A DNA stretch of 64,000 nt. It comes from Carnegiea gigantea. Taxonomy: Eukaryota; Streptophyta; Magnoliopsida; Caryophyllales; Cactaceae. The notes under the pieces were generated by a model. It saw nothing but the letters and a program-made list of their open reading frames with translations, searched no databases and was not told the origin of the DNA. Each line of letters begins with the position of its first letter. Position 1 is the first letter of the stretch. The stretch covers positions 988,501-1,052,500 of the forward strand of contig JAKOGI010000056.1 of NCBI GenBank assembly GCA_029747015.1, in the 5' to 3' direction. This document shows, piece by piece, positions 43,401 to 56,000 of the stretch. The translations under genes and the position numbers were made by a program.

Positions 43401-46400
43401 ACGCAATTGCCATATTAGAGCGATTTGGCCTTATCGTGGCCGAAACCGAAATCGCTACCGAAATCGCATTTTGAATCCTTGCTTGATACTTTTATATAAC
43501 TGTCCTAGTACTGAATATGAGTGCATCTGAGATTTGGGAGGAGGAAAATGGTGTTACAAATTTGCTCTTTTCAAACTATAAAATGTTGGGTCGTTGTCCT
43601 AAATTCCGTTGTCAAAACCAAGTTCAAGCCAATTTGCACTTCGCCTAAATTCCTTTGTCAAACCCAAGCTCAAGCCTAATTTGCGCTTCGCCTAGGGAGT
43701 TTTCGGGTGTGCAGGGCATGTGTACTACTCCACATGGCCTGATACACATGCCCTGCGTGGTATGACCTTGGGTTTGGTTATGCACCACCGACGTAATTTT
43801 AACCCTAGTTTCCTTTTTGAAAGGATGGTGCCTGTTGCCCAAGGCACCTGTTTGTGGCTAGAATTTCTCCTAAGTTTCTTTTGGGTTTTTCTGTAAGGAC
43901 TAGGTTCTCTAGTCTAATTAGAGTGGCATTCGGGTGTGCGTTTGGCACCTTTCTTTTTGTGTATTTATGGTGAGGTGGTTTGGAGCCAGTTTTTGGCTTT
44001 TCTATTCCACTATTCTAGTCTAGGTTGAGAGCTTGTTTGTGAGAGAATTGGATTCTCCTTTGATCTAGTTTGGTTCATTGTTGTTGAGATTGTTTTGTAA
44101 TCTCTTCCTATTATAGTGAATTTTGTTGCTGCTGCAAGTGATTGTTCTCTTTTTGGGTTTTCCACGTTAAATTTATATGCCCATCACCTTGATTTATGTT
44201 GTTCTTGCCTGTGTTTTCTCGAATATCTCCATCCTAAATTAATTGTTAGTTTGCTCTTTTATTTCTAACACAAAATCTTAATGGTGGGAAGGCTTAAGGG
44301 CTTGTTCGTTATAAGCATGTTAAACCTGCTACTTGCTCCAGTATACTCCAGCTTGCTCAAACCTGCTAACTAGTAGTCAAACTTGCTTTAATCTACACTA
44401 ACCTACTCAAACCTGCCAATTGCTAGTCAAACCTGCTTCAATCCATTCACAAACTTACTTCCAAACTGCTCCAATATGCTAACTCCTAGTCAAAGTTGCT
44501 CCAACATGTTTAAATCTGCTTTCTACTGATTAAACCTGCTCCAACTACTCAAACCTGCTACCTGCCCATCCAATATGCCCTTAACGAACAAGCCCTAAGT
44601 CCCAAGGAAACTTTTACTACTTGAAGCTAGTGCATGTTTGACATCAACGACTACATGTTTGAATGACAGGACAACTCCATGCATGGATGGATACATCATA
44701 AGGGGTCTTTGTCTGAAGTTTCTATCCCACCAAATAACCTTGGCAAAAGCTCCTCAGATGTATGTTTTCTAACCCCTTTTTCTTGCCTTGTAGTTGTATG
44801 CTTTTTACTTCTCGCAAATTCTTGGTTTGCAGAGGGCAGTGGCCATTTAAATGACATCCAGACAAATTCTTATGTGTTTTCTTTTTGGCAGCTTCCTTCT
44901 GTGTCAGATTCATGCTATGGGTTAGCAATTTCCCCTGGAAATCTGGCCCTTGCTGTGGTAAGAACAGTTATCACCCCTGTTAGCCATGCTTTTTGAATGC
45001 GTATTCTGATTTTATTCAATCACTTTTAATGCATGATGCCGTTGGATTTTGTTGTCTTTTTTTTTTTGGCGGGTAAAATAAATCAATTCCGTCACCACCA
45101 AAACAACCACAACTCCCCGCTATGATGCAGGGTTACACAATCTTTACAACCTCATCATTCTATACAAACAATATTTTTCCAGTTCTGAACCTCTGGCCTA
45201 TCTGTTCAAAGAAACACATATCTACGTAAGTATAGTTTTGGTCTGAGCAATCTTCTTCCAGCATCAGCTTTCTTCCTGAATGTTCTTGAAGTTATTCTTT
45301 CCCCTGTCATTGGACAAAAAATTCGACACTGTAGACTGATACCTGGCTTTTTTCACTCATTGCCAGCGCACCAACTTTATTTTGCTGAATGAAAGACTTG
45401 GCATCTTCCTGCTTATTAAGGGCTTGTGAATTACTCATGTATTACTCATGTTGGTGGTTCTCCTGTATCATCCATCTCATTTGAACCACCTTGCACCCGC
45501 ACATTGAACTATTCTAGTGTGATAGTCATGTACTTGTGCCACTGGGTTGTCCTGTTGAGCCATCTTTTCTTGTTATAACAATAAAATCATCCCCATCAAC
45601 ATGTGCCTGGTTGCCTGGAGGCTCAGAGCTGCTAACTTTCTCTACTTGAGTAGTTTCATCTGAAGAAGTAATGTTCCCTGGGATCCTGCATTTCTGGTTT
45701 GCTTGCAATTGTATTCAGGATGGAGAAACATTTATAGAAATTGCACTTTGTGGTTTCCGTTCATGATCACCTTTTGGTTGATGAGAGTACCTTCTGAGCA
45801 GCTAGGTCCACTTCATCTGAATCTTAAGTTCTTAGCTTCAATCAAATAGTTCAATGAAGTTTTGATTTTCCATTGTTAACATATCCGTTTTAGGGGTTTT
45901 TCAATGAAACTTCCAGTTTTGTAACGCTTCTAGATTCCCAATACTTTAGATCAAGACTCCTGAACTGAAATCATATCTCCCTATTTATCCCCTAAATTTC
46001 ATGCCAGGTCTCATGATCAGTGGTTTTTAATCGAGAAACTTTGGATCCATCTCGATCACAGAGTTTCTATCTTGAACGGTGTTAAGTTGCACCAAAACAT
46101 TCCGTCATTCAATACAACTACTTTGTCTGGACAGAAGTTATCCAAATTTGCTCCAAGAAACTATTTGTAACCAGAGATGGTGGGTTTTCGCCAACCACAG
46201 AACAAAGAAAGTTGATTTCCTGTATCCCTTTTCATCTTTAGTATGTCCTTGATCGCGCATATTTGAATCCACTAATCCCTTGTCTGGAATATAATCAATT
46301 TTGAATCCATCATCAATATTGACTTCATCACCACAAGAGGAGGTTTCTATCTGTTTCTCTGAAGTTACTTTATTAAGCCCAAGTCAGATTTTCAGAATTA

Positions 46401-48659
46401 CCTTGCTGGACATTACTCCTAGATCGAAACCAATCATTCATTCAAAGCTCAGCTGATTCTCCAACCTCCTTCACTGAACTCACTGTATCTCAGACTACCA
46501 CTGCACATTAATTTCATTGCTGACGTATCACCAAGAGCACTGGTTCCGCGTTATGGATTGCTGTTCCATTTGATTTCTCCATCGCGCCCAAATCATTCTA
46601 ATTACTGCTCCTCTGTCATTTAGTTTTTTGGATTTGATGGATTTGTCACTGATATTGGGCTGTCTTCAGGGCCATTCACCTTTGGCCGGCTTTTCTTAGC
46701 CTGCACCATGCCTCAGAGTCTTGTGAGAGATGGCCTACACAGCCAATTTTCAACTTGCTTGAAATCTTATAGGCTTTTCTTGATTCATGATTGAAATAAC
46801 AGTACCATCCACTCTTTGTGCTGTTTAAAATCTGATTAGGATTTGGATATAAGACTTCACAAATAATTTTAGATTGGTTGGAAATTTCAATTCATAATAT
46901 CAGCTATTGCAGTTCTAGTAGAGTAGCTCCCTTGAATGTCTGGTTAGATTATCAATTTTGGAAGAGAATAGTATTACTTCAAGGGTTTGATTTTTGACTT
47001 GCTATGGAAAACGTTAATGAATGGATTCAAAGACTAACAGAACATTGTCCCATCTGTTCAGGTACGTAGGTTTGATGCTGTCCTTTTAGATGAGATGTAT
47101 CAGAAAAGGTATTACTGCATCCAATCACGGTTACTATTTACAGAAACTTCAGCCCTTGCATTCATGATTTAATATGCTCAAGAGTTCAGTATATAATGCC
47201 TTGCGAACTTGCAGGACCAAAAGGGCTGCAGTTGAGTTTTTCTGGATTGGGGGGCAGCAAACCGACATTTCATCAATTATAAACTCAGATTTTGATGTCG
47301 AAGCTTGCCCAGGTTTCTCAAAGGATGAGCTAAAATGTTGGGGATCCAAGCTGTTGTGGTCTCTAAGTCAGTTTGAGTGCCATGACAAACATATTGTCAT
47401 TTGGGATATTATAACTGCTTCTTTAGCTTTCGAGAAATGTGCTCCAAAGTTTATTGAGCATATATTCCTGAGGTGGTTAGAGCACATATTTGAGGGTTAT
47501 TTGAGTTCATCCATCAAAGATTTCTTGTCCGATGTACGCAGACATGTATCAAACATCACTTCACGGCATCTGCATCTGCTCAATGTTTTCATTAGGCGTG
47601 TAATGCTGTCATCTGGCTTGAAGGAGAGTAAAGCTTCTGGTAAAGCTGCAAATCCGGGAGAATCAAGCTGCACGGACGAGGAGAGACCGTGGATGGATCT
47701 GATGCTAAATAGTGAGAAACAACTGAGAGAGAGGCTTGTAGGCATTTGTTTATCAGCTGCTTCAAGCCGTATGTGTCACCCAGCCCCCACAGAAGAGCTT
47801 GGCTTGTGGAATCCTGCAGGAATTGCGCAGATGCTGAAGTGGGTCACTCAAAATCGTGCTTGTGTGCACTGTCAGTTAAATTCTCTTGCATCAGAAGTTA
47901 GAAAACTTACTGCCCGGTATTGGTCTTCTGCTTTCATATTGAAACTTGCACTTGTTTCTCGTGCCATTTGCACTAACTAAATCCTGCATCCCCTGCTCCC
48001 TTTTCTTGGGTAAAAGGTATACTTCTTGGAGTTAGTTATGTATGAGACCGTCTCACCAAGAAAAGCTTAAGAGATGGGAAAAACATGGCTGCACCATTTG
48101 AGCAGCCAAATTAAAAGGAAGCCACTCTTAAGGAGCAACGCCATCTTACTTGAGAATTTACGATTTTTTCTAGGCTTTCTAAGTTACCATGCCCGCGTCG
48201 TTTTAGTTTGTATCTTCCTTCTACTAGTTTTTGATGAGCAGATGTATTAACTGGGATTATTCACTCTAAAACAGGCTTCATATTGCAGACGAATACAAAG
48301 AAGAAGAGGAATGTAGCTTTTGCTCAGCAGCCGTTCCTTTTGAGTCTCCAGAAACTGCAGTCTGCCAAGGCGTAAAACATTCTGATCGGGAACCTCCTCA
48401 GAAGCATAAACTAGCTCGGTGTTCTGTGTCGATGCAGGTTTGCCCCCTTACTCCTTTATGGTTCTGCATCTGTTGTCAGAGATGGGCTTCGAGATTACCA
48501 CCTCACCAACTGTTTACCATGCCTGATTATCCTCCAGATCTCATGTCCTTCATTAAGCATGTGGTTAATGCTCTCTTACCAAAACCATTGTGTCCCTTTT
48601 GCGGGATATCTCTACAAAAACTCCAGCCAGACTTTTTGCTTTCCATCTCACCTGTATGA
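34453..48659 (+). CDS. TFIIIC 90-kDa-subunit-like WD40/zinc-finger protein, 20 exons, ~1079 aa
   Basis: Exons: 34453-34572, 34701-34785, 35492-35594, 35711-35795, 36387-36473, 36584-36672, 36964-37108, 37200-37302, 37420-37636, 40973-41031, 41582-41676, 42175-42623, 42696-42777, 42871-43047, 43133-43186, 44670-44759, 44892-44957, 47062-47108, 47215-47916, 48275-48659. Phases agree throughout; the exon 6 donor (GT|GTACGT) is the least certain. The N-terminal WD/beta-propeller part includes NLIAVATGDIVTIL, CLLAVCSVEGRVKIYR, VVVAWSPVLKLS, LLASGSSDG and VTGLAWAFDGRCLYSC. The C-terminus has a cysteine-rich zinc region (CSFC, FCICC, LCPFC) ending LQPDFLLSISPV. This matches, from memory, the plant TFIIIC_delta/zf-TFIIIC protein represented by Arabidopsis At3g49400. 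The likely role is in the nuclear TFIIIC complex at Pol III genes. Odd: residues about 230-395 contain Tudor/Agenet-like sequence (LVEVFQVDGGQHMWLPGK; QVEAWTADRWIGGVF...PLWV). Confidence 0.88.
34886..35130 (-). mobile_element. Minimal TRIM retrotransposon (245 bp) in intron 2 of the TFIIIC90-like gene
   Basis: Two 72-bp LTRs (34886-34957 and 35059-35130) start TGTTYAAGAAC and end ACTCTAACA. On the minus strand TGGTATCAGAGCC (35058-35046) directly follows the right LTR as an initiator-Met-tRNA primer site, and a purine-rich AAGGGCG abuts the left LTR. A perfect GTTAT duplication flanks the element (34881-34885 and 35131-35135). The internal domain is only about 100 bp, so it encodes nothing. 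Confidence 0.9.
35983..36005. repeat. T/G composite tract in intron 4 of the TFIIIC90-like gene
   Basis: GGTTTTT followed by about 24 G. One of the recurrent T(n)G(n) tracts, potentially G-quadruplex forming on the coding strand. Confidence 0.85.
37637..38854. other. Left part of intron 9 of the TFIIIC90-like gene
   Basis: Typical A/T-rich intron sequence up to the retroelement insertion at 38855. No second gene is seen. Confidence 0.5.
38855..39282 (+). repeat. Left LTR of the intron-9 retroelement
   Basis: 428 bp. Its last ~45 bases are a tandem duplication of the LTR end (CTCTTAGAACGTCCTACGTCA then CTCTTAGAGCGTCCTACATCA). Confidence 0.8.
39452..39745 (+). pseudogene. PTB-like RNA-recognition-motif fragment captured inside the retroelement
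   Basis: From ATG at 39452 the frame reads LFVIIHNKPWNVTMNALYQV then FSPFGDVENIARFH, with TGA near 39604. After a shift of frame it continues HSPRDAVNAFYKLQGRQIYE and CCELDLYFASEF to a stop near 39745. The order VFSPxGxVExI, then DAVxA, then LQGRxIYxxCCxLDxxF matches, from memory, an RRM of plant polypyrimidine-tract-binding proteins. The stop and the frameshift mean it cannot encode an intact domain here. It may be a host gene fragment captured by the element or a decayed element-encoded protein; no introns are visible within it. Confidence 0.65.
39851..40072 (+). other. Open reading stretch of unknown nature inside the retroelement
   Basis: A 73-codon open frame with sequence such as THERGVVIEEIKKETFLDEP and TGIDLNMAIDVKGNSFDQ, downstream of the RRM fragment. 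Acidic, no domain recognised. It may be the continuation of the same captured or element-specific coding region. Confidence 0.3.
40394..40778 (+). repeat. Right LTR of the intron-9 retroelement
   Basis: 385 bp, begins TGATGCAGGATAAGAGTAAA and ends CCTACATCA. It closely matches the left LTR except for the latter's duplicated tail. Confidence 0.8.
41458..41489. repeat. T(n)G(n) composite tract in intron 10 of the TFIIIC90-like gene
   Basis: About a dozen T directly followed by about eighteen G, about 90 bases before the exon 11 acceptor. Confidence 0.9.
43312..43478. mobile_element. Small TIR element (167 bp) in intron 15 of the TFIIIC90-like gene
   Basis: Perfect 14-bp terminal inverted repeats (GGATTCAAAATGCG at the left; reverse complement at the right end). 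The interior is rich in CGAAACCGAAATCGC-type sequence. No clear target-site duplication. The superfamily is undetermined. Confidence 0.65.
43590..43700. repeat. Short tandem duplication (~60 bp) in intron 15
   Basis: CCTAAATTCCGTTGTCAAAACCAAG...TTGCACTTCGCC is followed by CCTAAATTCCTTTGTCAAACCCAAG...TTGCGCTTCGCC. Confidence 0.7.
44298..44595. mobile_element. Tourist-like MITE (298 bp) with internal CAAACCTGCT minisatellite
   Basis: Ends GGGCTTGTTCGTTA and its exact reverse complement TAACGAACAAGCCC, flanked by TAA on both sides (44295-44297 and 44596-44598). The interior is imperfect ~20-bp repeats around TCAAACCTGCT. In reverse complement (AGCAGGTTTGA) they resemble the interior of the MITE at 18909-19161. 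Located in intron 15. Confidence 0.8.
44958..47061. other. Intron 17 of the TFIIIC90-like gene, with possible antisense pseudogene debris
   Basis: 2.1-kb intron. On the minus strand, degenerate open stretches (e.g. DDFIVITRKDGSTG near 45550-45600, and VNGPEDSPISVTNP near 46650) look like decayed coding sequence, possibly the ORF1 tail of a LINE. Many stops; not identified. Confidence 0.3.
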
Positions 48660-50199
48660 GCATCAGCAAAGTAGTTACTTAGAATACTCAATACGTATCC
48701 CCGTGACCCACCTTGTTGGGACTGACTAATTCGAAATGTAAGTTAGGCTAACTTGTCTAAGTGGGGATACATTTCCCCACCTGTATCGTTCAGGAAGTGT
48801 TCCTGGTAACTATGGTAGCCAGGTGTGTACTAGTAGGGAAGATGGTCGCACTCCCGAGCTGTGGCCAGAACATGTACATGTGAATATATTCAGTGGCTGA
48901 GAAAATCAAATGTGTATATTTCTAATTTTCTATGATCTCTTTCACCAAGTTCTCCTCCATCTCTCAATTTATGCAGAGTTGTGCACTCTTCTTTTTCTGA
49001 GCTCCAGCATTTGTTTCCTCTTGGCTGGCTGCCTGCTCTTAAATTAACAGTTCATATTGTAGCGCCAAAGATAGAGGCACACAAGAATGGTGGAACTTGC
49101 AAAAATTATTTTAGGGGCCCCAAGATTTGAACCCTTGAACCCTTATCCCGTATGTTACTGCTGCCCTTAAGACAAATTGACAACTCTAGCTTCATGCGGT
49201 TTGTAGGGAAAATATTATACACATTTAATAATATTTCCAAATTTTTTTAAAAAAAGATTCAGGGCTTGGTTAGTTGGTTGTATCATATCACAACAAAGAC
49301 GCGCCTATTATTAGCAATGGATTACATGGTAATAATTTGTAAATTATTTACAAAAATATGCACAAATAGAAAATAGAAAGGGTCACTAAAATTGCATTTT
49401 TGGGAGTGTCAAAAAAAAAAAACTATGTTATTGCTTGATTAAAAATTGCTAATATTGCAGAGTCAGGATTGGCTTTTTTTTTTTTTGGGGGGTTTGGTTG
49501 AGAGGCCACCAAAGAAGAAAAAGGAAAAAAAGAAACAGATGCTGACACATATTTTCAGATTAAAAATATAAAATTGACGAAAACAAATTAAAAAATTAAC
49601 AAATTGAGCTCCAGTCAAATGTTAATTTTGAAAATTTTTAAAATAAATCGAAGCAGGCTCGCCACACTAAATTACTACCATGTTATTGCTTGATTAAAAA
49701 ATTCTTTTTTTTAATTCTTTATTTTCCCCAAACCAATGGTCGAGACAGCATGAAAACAGCCAACGCAATCTTTGTCAACATTGGGGGCCAGCCACCTTAG
49801 CCTGTTTTATAAGTTATTATTATAATTATTATTATTATACATGTGGACCATTTTGTATCAAATCAGCCTTGGTTTAAAGCTGTTGAAGAATGTATAAAAT
49901 CTTGAAGGCTTGCATCATGAAGTTGAAAACTACACTTCATGAGAAATTATATTAGATTGTGATGTTTCTGTATCTTCATAATTTTATTACTGTAATTTAA
50001 ATCATATAATTCTGAAATTTATTGTTGAAGTGTTGTTTCTTAGTCTATGTTTGGGAGACTTTTTTTGTGTATAATAATTGTGATAAAGATTGTGTCCTGT
50101 GCTATTTAGTGAAAAGAGAGTAACTTCAATCGTACTGCTCAATGAGATTTTTTTGTAGGAGATTTTACATTGTCCACCAACAAAACTTTTATCATATCA

Positions 50200-50340
50200 A
50201 TACAAATTGGTTCAAATGGTTTAATATTTGTTCCCTTTAAACAAGATCTCGAGTTCGAGTCTCGTGAATGGAGAAAACATTTGATGGAAGAACTCTAATT
50301 TTTATTGAGTCAACAATAAGGACGTTCATCTATTAAATTA
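50200..50340 (+). mobile_element. Possible tRNA-derived SINE
   Basis: TGGTTCAAATGG fits a Pol III A box and GAGTTCGAGTCTC, about 45 bases on, fits a B box. Poly-A/T-rich sequence follows. Target duplication not identified, so the ends are approximate. Confidence 0.3.
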
Positions 50341-52080
50341 CTCATTTTAGGAGTGTCCATATATATTAATTTAACTCCTTCAAATATAGGTCATTGAAAA
50401 TTTTTTTGACTAAGAATGTCCATCGACACCCCACAGCTCCACATAGATCCGCCTATATTAGACAAGTATAAATATGTGTCAACTAATCTAATTCATGTAG
50501 TATTTGAAAATTATCAAAAATCTGAATTCAAATTATATTTATATCGACCTTTATATCTTATGCGTATAAAAAAAAAAAAAAAAAAAAGAGGACAAACAAA
50601 GTATTAAAAATCAAAATGAAGTGAAAAAAAAAAAAAAAGAGGAGCATTTTGACAGCCTAGCCACTAGCCAGAACAAATAGCAACAAAAAGTAAATGGGTA
50701 GGGTTACCAAATTTTAGTATATATGACATGATGTGATGCTCTTCTCAAGAAATTGAACTGATGCCTCAGCCTGTCATATTTGCAGAGGATAAAGACAACA
50801 CTTACCAACTTACCCTAAATTATATTATAATCTAAAAAACTGAAAGTAATATTACAAAAAAAACAGAGGAGAGTTTTTTTTTTTTGTTTTTTTTTTGAGG
50901 GGATGATAATAAAGACACCCACTGTGTTCCACATTGAATAAAAAATATGCGGAGGAATTGAGCAACGTGGCAAGAAACCTACAAAAGTGCCAAGTGCGGC
51001 AGCTTCTTATCGGTGACAGACCAATCAGCACACGCCACGTACGCAGGCTTCCCTCTCCACAATATCCCCACATGTACCCTAATTAGAGGGACATTAATGT
51101 CAGATGTTGCCATGGGCAACCAAGGGAAATTGGCATCCCCCAACCTCTTTTTCTGGCTTTTCCTTTATAAGCACATTTAATTGTACTTCCATAATACTTA
51201 ATAACAGTATGGCACCATTTAACATAAAGCACATGTAGGATTAAGCATAAATTTCTACTTAATACCTCATGGCTGCATGCTCAAATGATTATCACTTAAC
51301 AAAAAAGAAATGACAATTATGCTTTTGATATACGATACGATGGATTTGAAATTATGAAAGAGGTATGTAGCGTAATGTGTTGCTTTAAAAAAAGACCGCT
51401 AAATATCCAATAAGGAATATATGACGAAAATAATGCTAATAACGATTACCTTATTTTTTTCCTGATTGATTTCCTTGTTTTTAGAGAAATATGGACAACT
51501 AAGAGCATTTCTTTACTATCAATAAAAAACTGTTCATTGTTTACCTATGCAATTCTTATTTCAATATTATATAAAAGATCTGATCGTATAAGACCGTAGG
51601 AAAGTACTCATACTATACGTTAAAATGAATAAACAAACTTCATCATTTATGCGTAATACTATTTTTGTCTGGTTAGAATTTATACTTAATACTATGACGT
51701 TACTCCATGAAACTAATCATTCAAAAATTTATTACGAAAGATGCACCTTTTCTACTAATAGTAATTAGGAAAAAAAGATATTTTATATTGTAGTTAAATT
51801 TTCACAATAATGTCAAAGTAATGCACAACTAACTTCACTATATACTAGAGATGTTACTTTTAACAACTTGACTTATCTAATTATAGGAAGTCATGAGGCG
51901 ATAAATCGTATAATCCGAATCTATTCCCTTATCTAATATATATTATTCTATTTCTTTTTAATAGCAAATATCACAAATATCAAATCCAAAATACACAATA
52001 CAGATATTTACTAATTTAATTGATAAAGATTCTACTAACGTTGAATTTTTGTATATATTCATCATATCGATAAATTTTGA

Positions 52081-52225
<145 letters not shown>

Positions 52226-52644
52226 AGTCGTTGTGTAACCTATTGCTCTATTCATCTTCTACAAATTGAACATTAGTATATTTTTAAAGTCAAACAAGAG
52301 ACAGCACAAATGAATTACGTGTACCATTTTAATTAAGTACATGAAGAAGATAGACAAGGATACACACACATATGGAATCACTTTTTATTTTCTTTATTTA
52401 TTTATTAATTTACGAAATAGATAAAAAATCAAATCAAAAAAAAAAGAAGACATTACTTTTATTAATTATATGCACCATTTCAGGACGTCCCTCATAAAAG
52501 TCCCAAACGGACTCTCCGAAGAACCACCCCACCCTTCTCTCTTTCACTCTCTCTCCTCACCCTTTCTCTGCATAAGAAAGAATCAGCCAAATAAATTAAA
52601 AAATCAAAATTAATTTCAGACTTGAAAAAAAAAGGTTTATTTAC

Positions 52645-53033
52645 TCAATAAATATAAAGAAAAAGAAGAGGTGTGTTTTGTTGCTCTGCAGTACTTGTTT
52701 TTCTCTGTTATTTTATTCCATTTCTCTTGTTCATCGCCATTGAAGACGAACTCCAAAAACAACGAAGAAGACGACATTTTCTGTGCTCTCAATCTTCTGA
52801 TCAATGGAAATCACTGTCTGATTCAACCTCCAGGTACATACATTCTTCACTCACCTTCTCTCTCTTCTTATCAATGTAATTTCTTTGCATTTTTTGATTG
52901 TTAGGGTTTTAACGTTGTTTCGTTGTTTGATGATGAAAACAGGGGGGAAAATCTGTTTGTTTCTCTGTTTGTGTGGTTTCTGTGTGATCTCTCTCTACAG
53001 TGAGTGTTTTTGGTGTTCGGAGTTTTCCCGATC
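52645..53033 (+). promoter_or_regulatory. Promoter/5' leader with a leader intron of the CID gene
   Basis: AATAAATATAAAG near 52649 is a TATA-like element. A CT-rich leader follows. A donor (CCAG|GTACAT, about 52832) and an acceptor (TCTACAG, about 53000) suggest a ~170-bp intron in the leader, before the ATG at 53034. Confidence 0.5.
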
Positions 53034-56000
53034 ATGGCGGTTGCTGAAAACGGCGTCGCATCGGGTGCACGACACTTCGAGACGACTGATCTTGAGCGAT
53101 CGAATGGCACTCATGTGAACAGCAATGAAAAGAGTGAGAAAACCAAGGATCAAGGCTTCAGTTTGAAGAACAATCAGAATTACAACAACAACAACAACAT
53201 CAAGGGCACTGATAATCACAAGCCTCAACTGAACGGTGCTGATGATGAGAAGATCGACGGCAGTGAGGAGAATCATGGTTTGACTAAGTCTGGTATTAAC
53301 AATGGGACTGTTGATGATGATAACAACAACATCAAAGAGAACGATAATAATCTGACGAATGGGGAGGGGCTTAAGAAGGAAATTAGGGATTTGGAGGAGA
53401 TGTTATCAAAGTTAAACCCTATGGCTAAAGAATTTGTGCCCCCTTCTCTTGTGAGTTACCGATCATTTGGGGCTGGTGGCAAAAACAATTTTGGGTATGT
53501 TAACAATTTTCTTATCCAGCAACCTAATGCTGGCGGCAATGTCAATGAATTCCCTGGTAGAAGGGTATGTCAATCTTTCCCCCCTTTACCTTTAAAACGT
53601 TGTAACTTGTTGAATTTTGTTTGATTTTGGAACGAATTATTGATTTATATAGACTTTCTTACAGAGAAGGAACAGTTTTGGTCAAGGGAAGAGGAGAATG
53701 AATAGCCGCACCAGTATGGCACAACGGGAAGAGGTGATCAGAAGGACTGTATATGTTTCAGACATTGATCAACAGGTACTGAATAGATTCTATTTAGTTT
53801 TGATTCGGTATTTGTGTATTGCTGGAGAATTTTGGTGTTACCAATTTGTTTGGTTTGACAATATTCAATGAATTTAGGTCACTGAAGAGCAACTGGCTGC
53901 TCTTTTCATCAATTGCGGACAGGTAATGCAGCGTATGGTTGAGTGGTTTCTTTTGTTGAGCTTATGTTTAGCTGTTTCAGGAGTGTGTATCTCTGAAATG
54001 CTTTTATTGTTGGGGTTCTAGGTTGTTGATTGTCGTGTTTGTGGCGATCCAAATTCCATTCTACGCTTTGCTTTCATCGAGTTTACTGATGAAGGTAAAC
54101 CTAACAACCCCCCCCCCCCAAAAAAAAAAGAAAGAAGCTCCCTCAAATGACAAATTGCTAATCAATAGGAACTTGTGTTTGGTGTTATGATCATTACTGA
54201 CGTCTGAGACTTTGCTCTGTCACATCTTGGCAGAGGGTGCTAAGAATGCTTTAACCCTGTCGGGCACAATGCTTGGATATTACCCTGTCAGAGTGCTTCC
54301 TTCCAAGACTGCTATTGCTCCTGTTAATCCTACTTTCCTACCAAAGGTGGGTTCGTTATCATGTGTAGCTCAGTTCTTTGTTTGATTGGTATTGTTGGTA
54401 TTAGCGTATCCAGTCAATAGGATGAAACACCTAGAGCATCAGCATCTAATTAGTGTCTGGCATGTGCAGTCTGAAGATGAAAGGGAGATGTGTGCAAGAA
54501 CTGTATATGTTACTAATATTGACAAAAAGGTCTTGTTCTGTCTTCTACTATTCACCTTACCATATACTTGTTCAGCTTGATTTGATTATCTTCTTGGTCT
54601 CACTGTTAAGTAAATACAATGGCCTTCGTTAATGCAGGTTACGCAAGCAGATGTCAAACTGTTCTTTGAATCATTTTGTGGAGAGGTGTGTGCTATGATC
54701 TAATCTCAATCATGCTTTTGGAAAGTTTAAACATATCTTGACAAGAACGTTGCTTTCCAGGTTCATCGTCTGAGGTTGCTTGGGGACTATCGCCATTCTA
54801 CTCGGATTGCCTTTGTGGAGTTTGTTATGGTAAAGCACTGTATCTGTTGTACTCATACAGTTCCTTGTCCTTTTCTTTGCCTCATCTCTTCTTATGTAAA
54901 TCACAGAGTGCTTCTGTACCCCTAGTAGCAAATTGGAAGTTGTTTTACTTACAGCAGATCTTTTCTGCTAACGAATTTCATAGAGTTGTCCATAAGAAAT
55001 CATAGCAGCAGGTTACTGTTGTACTTTGTGTTCGCTCTGTCCCGTGGGCAGTTCTGCTTGTTTGGTGTATTGTGTTTTGAAGGATTCTTGCAATCTCATG
55101 TTCAGATAGTTTTGATGCCTTCTTCAGATGGAAATTGAATACTAGGCAGTGATTTTGTTTGTTACCTTCCTTGTGGTCATTTACTTTGCTGTTTGTTAAT
55201 CAATTAAATCCAAAGTCAATGCTTGTTGATATTAGGAGCTTGATTGTGTTGTTGAACTTTTATAGGCTGGAATTGATGCTGCTTGTCTGTGCTTTTGTTG
55301 TGCAAATGTCCCTTTTTTTGGGGGCCGGGGGGGGGGGTGTTTGAAATAGCATTGTAAGGGGCTTCCTGAATGCATATGAAATATGATAGTTTGTACAAAA
55401 TTGAAGAATGTAGAGGCTTTTGGATGGGAACTCTGGAATTGAATCATGGACCTTAGACATAGGTTCTCAAAACTATCTTGTGTGTTTGACATACCAGTGA
55501 GATTGATGGCGAAGCATAATCCTTGCTTATAAATATGTTGCATCTTGTGATGGTGTTGTATCAAATTTGCATGGCTTTGTGAATGTCAAATTTGCAAGGA
55601 TTTGCTAAGATTATGATAGTTTATTGAATCTGCTGGCTCTTGCTTGGCTGATGTCTGTGACTTTGTTGTTTTTCGGTGCTTATATACTATTTGGGATAGG
55701 AGGACTATGCCAAGTAGGCGAGCATTTGGATCCTCATGTTGCCTATGTTAAGATATTCCGCTAGTAGCAGGAGGGATAAATAGATCACTCGGAGTATTTT
55801 GAGGTGAAATTTAGATTCTTAGTGAACCTAGAGGGTGAATGAATGGTCGTCCGTATGTGATGATGTTTCTCACATGTGTTTCACTTGTCTTCTTGGGCTA
55901 CCCCCCCCCCCCCCAAAGTGTTCATATGAGCATGTGCTTCTCCCTTTGATCGGTTGTCGACAGTTTAAGAGTAGTCTTGCCTTTGTATCTATGAATTATA

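Noticed and set aside
47917..47980. Reading exon 19 of the TFIIIC90-like gene through to TAA at 47978
   Set aside because: A donor at 47917 (CCCG|GTATTGG) joins in phase to 48275 and restores the conserved cysteine-rich C-terminus, so the read-through stop is intronic.
48438..48460. Intron starting at GTTTGCC after 48437
   Set aside because: The frame is open without interruption and continues as conserved zinc-finger sequence, so no intron is needed.
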